Source of the DNA: an uncultured Bacteroidales bacterium
GTDB taxonomy: Bacteria > Bacteroidota > Bacteroidia > Bacteroidales > Paludibacteraceae
Length of the DNA: 64,000 nucleotides
Assembly (NCBI GenBank): GCA_902799705.1
Contig: CADCBP010000003.1
Location: 62,001-126,000 of the forward strand
Direction: 5' to 3'
Shown: one piece after another, positions 26,413 to 35,321 of the stretch
Position numbering within the stretch: position 1 is the first letter of the stretch
Layout of the letters: each line of letters starts with the position of its first letter
Translations under genes and position numbers: made by a program
Notes under the pieces: generated by a model
The model's input: the letters and a program-made list of their open reading frames with translations, nothing else
The model's database searches: none
What the model was told of the DNA's origin: nothing

Positions 26413-26700
26413 AGCAGGCCGGTCTATCGCGCCGCAAGGTGAGGAAAGTCCGGGCAGCACAGAGCACCGCAGCGGTTAACGGCCGTCAGGCAGAAATGTT
26501 TGGTCACTGCTACAGAGACGAGTCGCCTTCGGGCGGGTGAAACGAGCACACTGCGGGCTGCAATTCCATGTAAACCGATGTTTGAGCGTTGCTCGCGCGA
26601 GTCGGAGGGTAGGAAGCGAGAGAAGCACGTGGCAACACGTGACTCGAGATTAATGATAGACACCCGCAAGGGTACAGAACCCGGCTTACAGGCCTGCTTT
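26413..26700 (+). ncRNA. rnpB: RNase P RNA, bacterial class A, compact
   Basis: Catalytic RNA of the tRNA 5'-end processing enzyme. Ends pair as P1: AGCAGGCC (26413-26420) with GGCCTGCT (26691-26698). Conserved P4/J blocks are GAGGAAAGTCCGGGC, ACAGAGACGAG, GGTGAAACGAGC, TTTGAGCGTTGCTCG and ACAGAACCCGGCTTACA. The TTTGAGCGTTGCTCGCGCGA block is shared with Bacteroides homologues as I remember them. At about 286 nt it is shorter than the usual 350-400 nt, so some peripheral helices must be short or absent. It abuts tRNA-Gly with no spacer and shares its promoter. Confidence 0.96.
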
Positions 26701-26739
26701 CCTTTCTAGGGATTTCAAAAAAGACTCTTGGATACAGCC

Positions 26740-28056
26740 ATGAAGAAAATTTCCCAAATATCCGGATTTGTGCGCTACGACATGTGGCGGAGGACATCGA
26801 CGGAGTTTGACAGTTGGTACAAACGTTTGGGATACATGGTAATGCGAACTATCGTGTTAGTTGTACGGGGTTTTACGAGCAAAAACCTCAATGACCAAGC
26901 CAAATCTCTCACCTACTCCCTTATCTTCGCCGTCGTGCCTATATTGGCAATGATTGTTGCAGTCGCAAAAGGTTTCGGTGTCGCCGACGTGATTGAACAG
27001 CAACTTAATGCGTCCTTCCTCCGCGGAACAAACATGGTTCCGACCATCATGGCGATGGTGGATCGCTATTTAGAGACTGCACAAGGCGGTGTATTCATCG
27101 GTATTGGTATATTGATTCTCTTGTGGGCTATTTATTCGTTCTTTCAGTCCGTGGAGACTGCCTTCAATCGTATATGGAACGTGAAAAAGTCGCGTTCTAT
27201 ACTTCGTCAAGTGACCACCTATATCGCTATCGTGGTCCTGATTCCTGTGTTGATTGTATGTTCGGCTGGTTTGAATATTTTCGTACATTCGGCTGTAGAA
27301 CACACTGTTCATCTCGAAGCGTTGCACGAATCTTTGCATACGAGCGGAGTAAAATTTCTGCAGTTTTCAATCTGCTGGCTGCTATTCACCATCATGTACG
27401 TAGCCATTCCTAACACAAGAGTGCGTTTTCTGCCTGCAGTAATACCGGGTGTCCTGATGGGAACGTTGTTCCAATTACTCCAGATGTTATCCGTCTATCT
27501 GATAGCGCTCCTTGGCCGCACAAGTATCGTATATGGTGCGTTCGCTTCTATCCCGATTCTTATGACCTGGTTGCAGTGGACGAGCCTGCTTATCCTTATC
27601 GGTGCAGAGATGAGTTATGCCATCCAGAACAACGAGGAGTTTGAGTACGAGCATGACTTGAATGTAATGTCCCGCCGCTACAAAGACTTCATCATGTTAT
27701 ACCTCCTGTCTATCATAATCCGGCGTTTCGAGAACGACGAAGAGCCACTGACAGCGCATCAGCTTGCCATTCGCGACCATTTGCCCATCCGCGTGGTTAA
27801 TCAGTTGTTAGGCAGAATGGTGGAGACAGGCGTAGTAAGAGAGGTTTATCATGAAGAGGATGAAGAGAAGAGTTACCAGCCTGCACTTGATACCCACAAG
27901 ATCAGTATAGGTATGGTACTTGACCGCATTGACGAGCAAGGTGCGGAAGAATTTCTCACCTCCCCCACTCCGGAGATGCAAGCCTTCTGGGAGCGATACA
28001 TCGAAGTGAAAAAGGAGCATACTACGTTGAATGATATTCTAATAACTGATATATGA
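26740..28056 (+). CDS. YihY/BrkB family inner-membrane protein
   Basis: 438 residues from the ATG at 26740; a TTG 12 bases upstream is possible but less likely. The YihY core has six membrane segments, beginning at SLTYSLIFAVVPILAMIVAV and including VFIGIGILILLWAIYSFFQS. The signature region SVETAFNRIWNVKKSRS and the later YGAFASIPILMTWLQWTS are typical. The C-terminal 130 residues look like a winged-helix extension (AHQLAIRDHLPIRVVNQLLGR). Family members are linked to envelope or transport functions, none settled. The stop overlaps the amylase start by 4 bases (ATGA). Confidence 0.92.
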   Translation: MKKISQISGFVRYDMWRRTSTEFDSWYKRLGYMVMRTIVLVVRGFTSKNLNDQAKSLTYSLIFAVVPILAMIVAVAKGFGVADVIEQQLNASFLRGTNMVPTIMAMVDRYLETAQGGVFIGIGILILLWAIYSFFQSVETAFNRIWNVKKSRSILRQVTTYIAIVVLIPVLIVCSAGLNIFVHSAVEHTVHLEALHESLHTSGVKFLQFSICWLLFTIMYVAIPNTRVRFLPAVIPGVLMGTLFQLLQMLSVYLIALLGRTSIVYGAFASIPILMTWLQWTSLLILIGAEMSYAIQNNEEFEYEHDLNVMSRRYKDFIMLYLLSIIIRRFENDEEPLTAHQLAIRDHLPIRVVNQLLGRMVETGVVREVYHEEDEEKSYQPALDTHKISIGMVLDRIDEQGAEEFLTSPTPEMQAFWERYIEVKKEHTTLNDILITDI

Positions 28057-29903
28057 AAAAACACTATTTTGTATTAGCCGCCGTATTGATGATGAGTCAG
28101 TTCGCTCTTGCGGCTCCGAAGATTCAACAAGTGGAACCTCTTAGTTGGTGGACGAACATGAATATGCCGCTCACTCTGATGTTTCATGGTCAGGATTTGC
28201 AAGACGCCCAAGTGAGCGTTCAGCAGATTGCTAACGGCAAAGTGATGCGTGGAGAGTGTTTAGGCCTTGTTCCACGCGGGCAACACAACGCGGAGAGCCC
28301 GAATTACCTGTTCGTGGATTTTGGTGTGTTCCAGCCGGGTACCTACCGCATTACCCTCAAGAAAGGCAAAAAGAAAGCGACGTATGACTACGTCATCAAC
28401 GAACGTAAAGCAGGTAGCCGTGAGCGGAAGGGTTTTGACGCTTCGGATGTAGTGTACCTGATTATGAGTGACCGTTTTGTGGATGGTGACGAGAGTAACA
28501 ACAGCACTCCGAATACCAAAGAGAAAGCCGACAAGAGCAACGTAAACGGCCGTTGGGGCGGTGACATACAAGGAATCATCAATTCGTTTGACCATATTGC
28601 CAAATTAGGTTGTACCGCTATCTGGCCTACTCCAATGCTTGGCGACGATGAGGCAGCATGGAGTTATCACGGCTATGCGTGCTCGGATTATTACCACATC
28701 GATCCGCGTTACGGAAACAACGCGTTATACGCGCAGATGGTACAACAAGCTCACGCAAAGGGATTGAAGATTCTCATGGATATGGTTCCGAACCATTGCG
28801 GTGCAGCGCACTGGTGGATGAGCGACCTGCCTTACCATAATTGGATCAATCAGTTTGACCAGTTCACCAACACCAATAACTGCTTCACAGCGAACTACGA
28901 CCCGAATGCATCAGAATATGACCGCAAGCTTTCTAACCGCGGTTGGTTCGATCATCCGATGCCGGATATGAATCTTGAGAACCCGGACCTGCTGAAATAC
29001 TTTCAACAATGGGCTATTTGGTGGGTAGAGTTTGCTGACTTAGACGGTTTGCGCGTAGATACGTACCCGTATATTGAGAAGATTCCTGCCAGCCAATGGC
29101 TCAAGGCCATTCGCGACGAGTACCCGAATATCAATATTGTCGGAGAATGTTGGACTCGTCCTGCACCTGCAGTAGCTTACTGGCAGAGCGGTGCGAAGAA
29201 CTTTGACGGTTTCGATTCGAACCTGCCTACGGTGATGGACTTCCCCGTAGAAGAGGCTATCCGTCAAGCACTTGAGAACGACGGCAGTGGATGGGGTAAT
29301 GGCTTGACACGTGTATATGATGCCATGACGATGGATTATATGTACGCAGACGTGAATAAGTTGTTGACCTTTCTCGGCAACCATGACATGGCGCGTATCA
29401 CCGATATCGTCAAGGATAAAGACCCGCGCCGTGTAAAGTTAGCAAACGTATTGTTGGCAACCATGCGTGGCATTCCGCAGTTATTGTACGGCGATGAATA
29501 CGCGTTGACGGCTAAGGGCGATCCGAACAACCACTCCCTACTCCGCGTTCCACTGCCGCAGGGCGATGAAGTAACACCGGCAATGAAAGATATGTACGAC
29601 TTCCAGAGCAAACTTTATACCTGGCGTAAGAATGAACCCGTGCTGCATTTCGGTCGTACAATGCATTTCCTGGCGCGCAATAACACCTACGCATACTTCC
29701 GTTATAATGACAAAGAGGCGGTGTTCGTCTTTGCAAACGCAGCGGAACAACCGCGCATCATTCCTACGGAGACCTATGCCGAGATCCTTGGAAAATATAA
29801 TGCCAAAGGTATTAACCCGCTGACAGGCGAAACGGTTGACCTCAACCGTACGGATATCGAAGTACCGGCATTGAGTACACTGATCGTTAAGCTGAAGAAA
29901 TAA
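28053..29903 (+). CDS. Glycoside hydrolase family 13 alpha-amylase/cyclomaltodextrinase-like enzyme
   Basis: 616 residues. Signal peptide MKKHYFVLAAVLMMSQFALA, an N-terminal beta domain (20-120) as in cyclomaltodextrinases, then the (beta/alpha)8 barrel. The GH13 residues are visible: nucleophile Asp in DGLRVDTYP near 334, acid/base Glu in IVGECW near 365 and Asp in LGNHDM near 443. The C-terminal beta domain ends ALSTLIVKLKK. It hydrolyses alpha-1,4-glucans or maltodextrins and is exported to the periplasm. It is translationally coupled to the YihY-like gene. SusA-like enzymes are the closest match I can name. Confidence 0.93.
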   Translation: MKKHYFVLAAVLMMSQFALAAPKIQQVEPLSWWTNMNMPLTLMFHGQDLQDAQVSVQQIANGKVMRGECLGLVPRGQHNAESPNYLFVDFGVFQPGTYRITLKKGKKKATYDYVINERKAGSRERKGFDASDVVYLIMSDRFVDGDESNNSTPNTKEKADKSNVNGRWGGDIQGIINSFDHIAKLGCTAIWPTPMLGDDEAAWSYHGYACSDYYHIDPRYGNNALYAQMVQQAHAKGLKILMDMVPNHCGAAHWWMSDLPYHNWINQFDQFTNTNNCFTANYDPNASEYDRKLSNRGWFDHPMPDMNLENPDLLKYFQQWAIWWVEFADLDGLRVDTYPYIEKIPASQWLKAIRDEYPNINIVGECWTRPAPAVAYWQSGAKNFDGFDSNLPTVMDFPVEEAIRQALENDGSGWGNGLTRVYDAMTMDYMYADVNKLLTFLGNHDMARITDIVKDKDPRRVKLANVLLATMRGIPQLLYGDEYALTAKGDPNNHSLLRVPLPQGDEVTPAMKDMYDFQSKLYTWRKNEPVLHFGRTMHFLARNNTYAYFRYNDKEAVFVFANAAEQPRIIPTETYAEILGKYNAKGINPLTGETVDLNRTDIEVPALSTLIVKLKK

Positions 29904-29914
29904 TGAGTTAACGA

Positions 29915-30115
29915 ATGAAGGAATTAACGAATGAAGGAATAGCAAAAGTGTGCCCACGATGCGGGGCACACTTTGTTTGTTATCATGAGAATCCCGCAAT
30001 TTGTCAGTGTGCAGGGATTAACTTAAATGAAAATGCGCGCGCTTTTCTGCGCACGCATTATACGGATTGCCTATGTAGGGCTTGCCTACTTGAGGTGGCT
30101 CGCGAAATGCAATAG
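29915..30115 (+). CDS. Small cysteine-rich CWC family protein
   Basis: 66 residues. Cys pattern CPRCGAHFVC...CQCAGINL...CLCRACL fits the Cys_rich_CWC family, whose function is unknown; a metal site is likely. The first residues MKELTNEGIA are coded by a tandem word (AACGAATGAAGGAATT), so the ancestral start may be nearer KVCPRCG. It lies 11 bases after the amylase. Its last 30 bases overlap the 3' end of the BtuF-like gene on the other strand. Confidence 0.82.
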   Translation: MKELTNEGIAKVCPRCGAHFVCYHENPAICQCAGINLNENARAFLRTHYTDCLCRACLLEVAREMQ

Positions 30116-31111
30116 ACTATCGGGGGCGTTATTCAGGATATGAATAACGTCCTCGAGCATTTCTTCGGGGTGTACTACCCCACGCTCCCAGAAATTATTT
30201 GCTCCGCCAGGCTTGATTTGCTTGCGCCAATTATAGACACGTCCTGACTGATAGGCCTTAAACCACGTGTGTTTCTCGTCCATCTCTGCTAGTTCTGCCA
30301 TGTTGTTACCGCCAGCACCAACCCATACGTCGGCGTCATGAAAATAACGCAGCGTCTCTTCGATAGTCAACGGAATAGATGTCTCGCGTTCGTCATCATA
30401 GAATGGATAGTCCGCGCCCGCATCCTTGAAAAGGTAAGCCAAGTAGTTCTTACCGGAAGGGACATACCATGTACCACGGAAATTATTGCCACTCATAATT
30501 TTCGTAGATTTGAGATTTGAGATTTGAGATTTGAGATTTATATATTGTGTTTCCACATTTTGAAAGATGGAATCGGCTTCATGCAGTTTGCCGGTAAGGG
30601 CTCCTAGGACACGGATCCACTCAGCGCGCGCCAGAGGTGTACCTTCCTGCCATTCGTTGATATAGATGGTGCGTACGCCAAGTTTCTCCAAACGAGTGGC
30701 CTCCAGATTGTCATACTGACCATAGTTGACGGCTAATAAAGCGTCCAATCCCGCTTGGAGGGTACGCTCAGCACTTGGCTTCATGGAGTCCCCGAGGTCT
30801 ATCTCATCGCCTTTGACGGGCGTGTAGATGAGTTCGGGATTGCATACAGCTACCAAGCAATCCATTGTCTCCAATGCATAGAGAAATCCCACCTGCACGG
30901 TGCTCATTGTTCCAAGTCGATGCAACGGTTCTTGGACACAAATGCGCTGGTAAGGATGGAACACTTCTACCACTATTCCGGTGTCCGTCTCCGTGATTTG
31001 AAAGCCCGTGGCATACTTATTTCCTACAGGAATACTACTCTGCTCTACGGACTGTTTGGCACAGCCCGCAAAGCAAAGCGTTATCAAAAAAATAATTATC
31101 GTATTTCTCAT
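30086..31111 (-). CDS. BtuF/FecB-like ABC substrate-binding lipoprotein
   Basis: 341 residues from the Met at 31111 (MRNTIIIFLITLCFAGCAKQ, lipobox FAGC). Upstream codons of the same frame are the promoter, so an earlier start is excluded. Periplasmic-binding fold of the cobalamin/iron-siderophore class: PYQRICVQEP, the segment with TMSTVQVGFLYALETMDCLV, and a second lobe with DADVWVGAGGNN. It would hand corrinoid or Fe-chelate to an inner-membrane ABC transporter not in the window. An in-frame heptamer repeat (30507-30540) codes LKSQISNLKS in the interlobe region. The leader is about 5 nt. Confidence 0.88.
   Translation of the reverse strand: MRNTIIIFLITLCFAGCAKQSVEQSSIPVGNKYATGFQITETDTGIVVEVFHPYQRICVQEPLHRLGTMSTVQVGFLYALETMDCLVAVCNPELIYTPVKGDEIDLGDSMKPSAERTLQAGLDALLAVNYGQYDNLEATRLEKLGVRTIYINEWQEGTPLARAEWIRVLGALTGKLHEADSIFQNVETQYINLKSQISNLKSTKIMSGNNFRGTWYVPSGKNYLAYLFKDAGADYPFYDDERETSIPLTIEETLRYFHDADVWVGAGGNNMAELAEMDEKHTWFKAYQSGRVYNWRKQIKPGGANNFWERGVVHPEEMLEDVIHILNNAPDSLLHFASHLK
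30507..30540. repeat. Heptamer repeat GATTTGA inside the BtuF-like gene, in frame
   Basis: GATTTGA four times perfectly, then GATTTA. The gene is read on the minus strand as TCAAATC. Confidence 0.9.
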
Positions 31112-31119
31112 ATTGAGTG

Positions 31120-31150
31120 CAAAAGTACTGCTTTTTTGCAAATTATGCAA
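31120..31150 (-). promoter_or_regulatory. Promoter of the BtuF-like gene
   Basis: Minus strand: TACTTTTG at 31127-31120 and TTG beginning at 31150 (TTGCATAATT), spacing 23. The ATG lies about 5 nt after the predicted transcription start. Confidence 0.9.
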
Positions 31151-31165
31151 GAAAAAAATCGAATA

Positions 31166-31306
31166 TTATCCTCCTATGATATTGTCTTCGGGAGTATTAT
31201 TGACGTTTCCTGGAAGCGGGGAAGGTCCTCCTCCGCTTACCATCAGTAAATGTGTTACAGCAATAATCTGAACCATAGTTTGTGGGGTTACATATAGATT
31301 CTTCAT
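31166..31306 (-). CDS. Small Bacteroidales peptide ending in a Gly/Pro-rich tail
   Basis: 46 residues: MKNLYVTPQTMVQIIAVTHL, then LMVSGGGPSPLPGN and a short tail ending NIIGG. It begins one base after the stop of the 1334-residue surface protein (TGA-T-ATG), so it is probably coupled to it. Short proteins with a charged KnLY.P start, a hydrophobic middle and an SGGG tail are common and unexplained in Bacteroidales. I recognise the pattern but know no function. The even, uninterrupted reading supports a real gene; its short length limits certainty. Confidence 0.65.
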   Translation of the reverse strand: MKNLYVTPQTMVQIIAVTHLLMVSGGGPSPLPGNVNNTPEDNIIGG

Positions 31307-31307
31307 A

Positions 31308-34300
31308 TCATTTTACAATTTTTTGACCGTTAATAATATATACACCATGCTCTAAACAGTGACTATTCACCGGACGACCAAGGATATCAAAACATTGATT
31401 CATTTTATTATTTACCATTTGTTCATTTAATCCCGTAGTCACTTGCGGCGCCTGCGCATTGCCAATAACGACGTGGCGTCTTGCATTATTTGGTTTGGGA
31501 GCATTCGAAGTCCCTTGTACAGCTACTTCGTTCATCTTGATATACGCTCTGTTCTCCGGCAGCCGGCAATTACCGCCGCAACGTTGGAACATATTATTGT
31601 AGATCACATAATTGCCTTCCAACTTATTGCCGGATGTTCCTGCTGCTCCATCGGTGATGTAATCAAAGGTACCATGCAAGCCGTTCTCATTACCGGCTGT
31701 GAGTACCTGTGTGGACTCGGCATACCATATACGCAGTACATCTGTATTGGGGACAAAAACATATGGGACACCCGGTTCAAGTTGCGTCACTTCCTCCAAT
31801 GTAATATTGAGTGGCATTCCTTCTCCGTCCACTTCTTTGTAGAGTATTTTATAGAATGTGTCATCAAACGTACGGAACGAAGCATAAGGAATACAAACCG
31901 TGCCCATTTGTCCGGCAACAAGATTCTCACGGAGGTACTCTCCGTAGGACTCCGATGCGTTGCTGTATAACTTAGTGTCATCCGGCAATGTGTTCTCATA
32001 TACTTGCATACCTCTCAGTACCGGCAACGGGTCCACACCTATCTCCTGACCGAAGGCGTCACCGAGTTTGTATGCCACTTCACCGCCTGTCCATGCCTCG
32101 GGAGCAGTGATAATCGTTGTGTTGAGTTCGTTGAAGAGGAAATCCTCGTTGGCGTAGGCGTTGGTGACGTTCTCTGTTTCGGTAGTTGTGTTCGCTGTCG
32201 GACGAATAGCTCCGTGGCAGGAATAGCCGCTTCCGTTGGTACGGGTAGCGTGTACACGTCCGGTGTTATAGACGTTGGAGATCACCGCTGCAGTTGAGGA
32301 TACATAGATACCGCCTACGTTGTTGTTCGCCACGATGGTTCCGCAGTTGTAGGAATTGGTAATCGCACTATTGACGTTATTCAGGTAAGCGATACCTGCT
32401 GCATCTGTTCCTTTGGTGTTGGTGTTATGCGAGAGGGTCACGTTGCCGTAGTTGGCACAACGGTCAATATAGACGTACGTTCCGGCGTAGCCGCAGATAC
32501 CTGCCGCGTACTTGGAGCAACCCGTGACATCCGCATAGTTGGTGACATTTGTAATATTTATCGGCGATGTTTTCGAACCGCTGGCATAACCCACAACACC
32601 GGCTATACGACCACCGGTTGTAGTGTCGAATGTCGAAGTAACAGATCCTCGTACGGTTAGGTTCTTGATCGTAGCACCGGATGTGAGGTCGCCAAACAAA
32701 GCACGGTAACGGTTTGTTGCATCGTTGATATAGAGGTTAAAGACCGTGTGTCCTTGTCCGTCAAAAACTCCACCATAATAATGTTGTGTACCTCCGTCGC
32801 CTATCGGGCTCCAGCTATAACCGCAAAGGTCGATGTCGTTGTCCAAAACCGCATTGTATTTCTGCGCAGCTTTGTTTTGGGACGTGCAGGCATTTACCTG
32901 CGCAGCAAACCATGCCAACTCGGCGCCGTTGGTGATGTGATAGATGCCGCCTACCGGCGTGACAGCCGTCAGAGTCTCACCGTCCCAACCGTTTGCAGGA
33001 ATAGACTCCAGATGTACAGGAATGGTCATCTCTGCAGGACTATTCTCCTCGATATTCACCGTTACCGGCGTGCGCTTGTAGCCCGTTTTGCCAGCAAGAA
33101 TGGAGTTTTCTCCTTCGGTCAGCAGGTATTTGCCGTCTTCGGGCGTTACCTCGATACCCAAACTATTGGTAACGGAGATGATCTCTGCGTCTGCGGGATC
33201 GAGTTCCAATGTAGCCAATGTTTTCGTGAGTTGCTTAACCGGAATAATTGCATCGGGCAGCGCACCGAAATAGGTCTGGTGGGCAATCGCTGTGAAGTTA
33301 GGCGAACGTCCTCCAATTTTGTCTATCGTACGGTGGTTGCCTATCGGGTCTCCAAAACCGGTTACTTGGATCACACCTTCCGTCAAATCATACGTGGTGG
33401 CAGTCCAATCGGCGGGAATCCTGAAGGTAACAGATTGTGCTGAAGGCTTTGAACCGAACCAATATTGGTTCGGACCAAGAATGAGTGCCGTTCCTGTCGG
33501 CGTGCCGTTGTACGTGATATAGGCGGACATATTATAGATACCCGATAGTTTGTTCGCCGGGTGGAAAAGTCCGTCATACTGCACGCGGACGTTATCGCCC
33601 GGACGGAAGATCGAACCGCCTGTCGTCTCGTTGATAATCGTACGTGTGGCATGACGCGCCGTCAGGACTTGATATTCGTATTTGCCGGTTCCATCGCCCA
33701 AACGGACAATCTGACGACCGTGTTTGAGCTGCAGAGTATAGGTGTTATCCTCGTTCTTCGAGACAACATGCCAACCTGTGTTATAAATAGCATCGTTCGT
33801 GCGGATAGTCGGATAACTAATTTCTACGGTGGAGACACCGGTCGGTTTAAAAGTGTAGTTGAATGCCTCTTCGTCGTTAATATAGTAGAATACATCGTGC
33901 TCTGCATCCACATAGATACCGGCATTCTTTTTCTGGTCTTCGTTGAGCGTCTCGTTGATGCGCATGTTAGCATCCATGCCATTCATAGGTGCATTGACGG
34001 AAACAACAAAGACACCTGTGTTCTCCGGCCAGATAGCACCGAAATACTGTCCTCCGTAATAGGGATTCTTCTTACCCGTGTTGTTGGCGTATTGTAATGC
34101 GGATGCGGCATCGTACGTAACGGTGACAATCGCCGTTCCGGCACTCTTGGCACGCAGGATAGACCACTCCGAACCGATGTTTCCGTCCGGCACGATCTCC
34201 ACTACCGAGTTATCGGGATTACCGTTCATGTCATAGACGGCGTAGTGATAGTCCGGCTCCAAGAAGTAGTTCTCTGTCTGGTTGGGGATGATCTGCCAAT

Positions 34301-35312
34301 CACGCTCCGCCATCAGGTCGTACTCCTGACCAGCCGTCATCTTGAGATAACCTTTCTCGTTAATATTGAGCAGGATATTACAGTCGTTCAAACCGTCCAG
34401 ACTCTGCGGGTCATGGTCAATCCATTTAGGATCACATGCCGCAAAATCCGCCTCGGTGAAGTTAATTACCGGGCATTTGGCAGGGTCGGTGTTGAAATAG
34501 AAGTTCAGGAGTTGTGTCAGTCCTCCTTCTTTCCATGCGCGCATGTTGTATTTACAGGTGTTACCCAAGCGCCAAGTATAGGTCTTGGTTTCGCCGGACG
34601 TCTCTACACTCTCCGGCGCAATGAGTCGGAAGGGCACAAAGTGGATTGTACCCGAACCGGCATCGCCACCGGGTTTCTGCATCATCGCTATCTCCGCGTC
34701 CGCAGGGCAAGTAGAGGTAAACAGACCGCCCAACGGGATTTTGGTCTGGATAGTGGTGTTACCCGTTACGGTACGACCGTCATTGGCGAAGATATAGCCC
34801 TCTTCCTGATGCGCAGCCGAAGGAACCATACGAAGTACCACACTTCCGCCATCATACGTCAGCACGGAAGGATTGTTGGCGTTCGTTCCGATGGTAACAG
34901 GGAAGGTCTTTCCTTCTCGGCTGTGTACCTCGCAGTCCTCGATTGTGAAATCCTCACCATAGACCCAGTACGAATTGTCTTCTTTTTTGTTGGACGTACT
35001 GATTTTGGTAATCGTCCAAATCTGCATCTCGATGTCCTCGTCGCCCACCGTAAAAGTCATCGTACCATTCAGGACACTCGACGAGTTGTAACCGAAGATA
35101 GTGTAATCGCCCGCAGGCAAGTTGTTAAAGACATAGGTGTTCTTGCCCGCATTGACGTTAAGCGCGTCATGGGCAACCAGATCACCCGATTCGTTTTGCA
35201 GGGTCAGGGTTTTCGTGACAGAGTTCATCGTCACCGACACTACTGCTGCCTGCATTCTCTGCCATACTCCCATTAGAAGCAAAAGGCATGAAAATAGGAT
35301 TGTTTTTCTCAT
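31308..35312 (-). CDS. Very large secreted protein with GLUG-type repeats and T9SS tail
   Basis: 1334 residues. Signal peptide MRKTILFSCLLLLMGVWQ, beta-rich N-terminal modules, an Ig-like segment near 755-780 and a GLUG-like/right-handed repeat region near 840-1130 (GGVFDGQGHTVFNLYI, ATIKNLTVRGSV, GGRIAGVVGYAS). The tail CFDILGRPVNSHCLEHGVYI...GQKIVK is a typical type IX sorting signal. It is third in the operon started by the cobalamin riboswitch at 37798, after two T9SS-type proteins. It is probably surface-exposed; the ligand is unknown. Just before the tail an in-frame short-word repeat (31401-31431) codes NEQMVNNKMN. Confidence 0.88.
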   Translation of the reverse strand: MRKTILFSCLLLLMGVWQRMQAAVVSVTMNSVTKTLTLQNESGDLVAHDALNVNAGKNTYVFNNLPAGDYTIFGYNSSSVLNGTMTFTVGDEDIEMQIWTITKISTSNKKEDNSYWVYGEDFTIEDCEVHSREGKTFPVTIGTNANNPSVLTYDGGSVVLRMVPSAAHQEEGYIFANDGRTVTGNTTIQTKIPLGGLFTSTCPADAEIAMMQKPGGDAGSGTIHFVPFRLIAPESVETSGETKTYTWRLGNTCKYNMRAWKEGGLTQLLNFYFNTDPAKCPVINFTEADFAACDPKWIDHDPQSLDGLNDCNILLNINEKGYLKMTAGQEYDLMAERDWQIIPNQTENYFLEPDYHYAVYDMNGNPDNSVVEIVPDGNIGSEWSILRAKSAGTAIVTVTYDAASALQYANNTGKKNPYYGGQYFGAIWPENTGVFVVSVNAPMNGMDANMRINETLNEDQKKNAGIYVDAEHDVFYYINDEEAFNYTFKPTGVSTVEISYPTIRTNDAIYNTGWHVVSKNEDNTYTLQLKHGRQIVRLGDGTGKYEYQVLTARHATRTIINETTGGSIFRPGDNVRVQYDGLFHPANKLSGIYNMSAYITYNGTPTGTALILGPNQYWFGSKPSAQSVTFRIPADWTATTYDLTEGVIQVTGFGDPIGNHRTIDKIGGRSPNFTAIAHQTYFGALPDAIIPVKQLTKTLATLELDPADAEIISVTNSLGIEVTPEDGKYLLTEGENSILAGKTGYKRTPVTVNIEENSPAEMTIPVHLESIPANGWDGETLTAVTPVGGIYHITNGAELAWFAAQVNACTSQNKAAQKYNAVLDNDIDLCGYSWSPIGDGGTQHYYGGVFDGQGHTVFNLYINDATNRYRALFGDLTSGATIKNLTVRGSVTSTFDTTTGGRIAGVVGYASGSKTSPINITNVTNYADVTGCSKYAAGICGYAGTYVYIDRCANYGNVTLSHNTNTKGTDAAGIAYLNNVNSAITNSYNCGTIVANNNVGGIYVSSTAAVISNVYNTGRVHATRTNGSGYSCHGAIRPTANTTTETENVTNAYANEDFLFNELNTTIITAPEAWTGGEVAYKLGDAFGQEIGVDPLPVLRGMQVYENTLPDDTKLYSNASESYGEYLRENLVAGQMGTVCIPYASFRTFDDTFYKILYKEVDGEGMPLNITLEEVTQLEPGVPYVFVPNTDVLRIWYAESTQVLTAGNENGLHGTFDYITDGAAGTSGNKLEGNYVIYNNMFQRCGGNCRLPENRAYIKMNEVAVQGTSNAPKPNNARRHVVIGNAQAPQVTTGLNEQMVNNKMNQCFDILGRPVNSHCLEHGVYIINGQKIVK
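31401..31431. repeat. Alternating 7/8/9-nt word repeat before the T9SS tail, in frame
   Basis: CATTTTATT, ATTTACC, ATTTGTTC, ATTTAAT. The same words occur in spacers at 331-358, 6345-6385 and 61977-62000. Confidence 0.7.
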
Positions 35313-35321
35313 TGCTATAAA

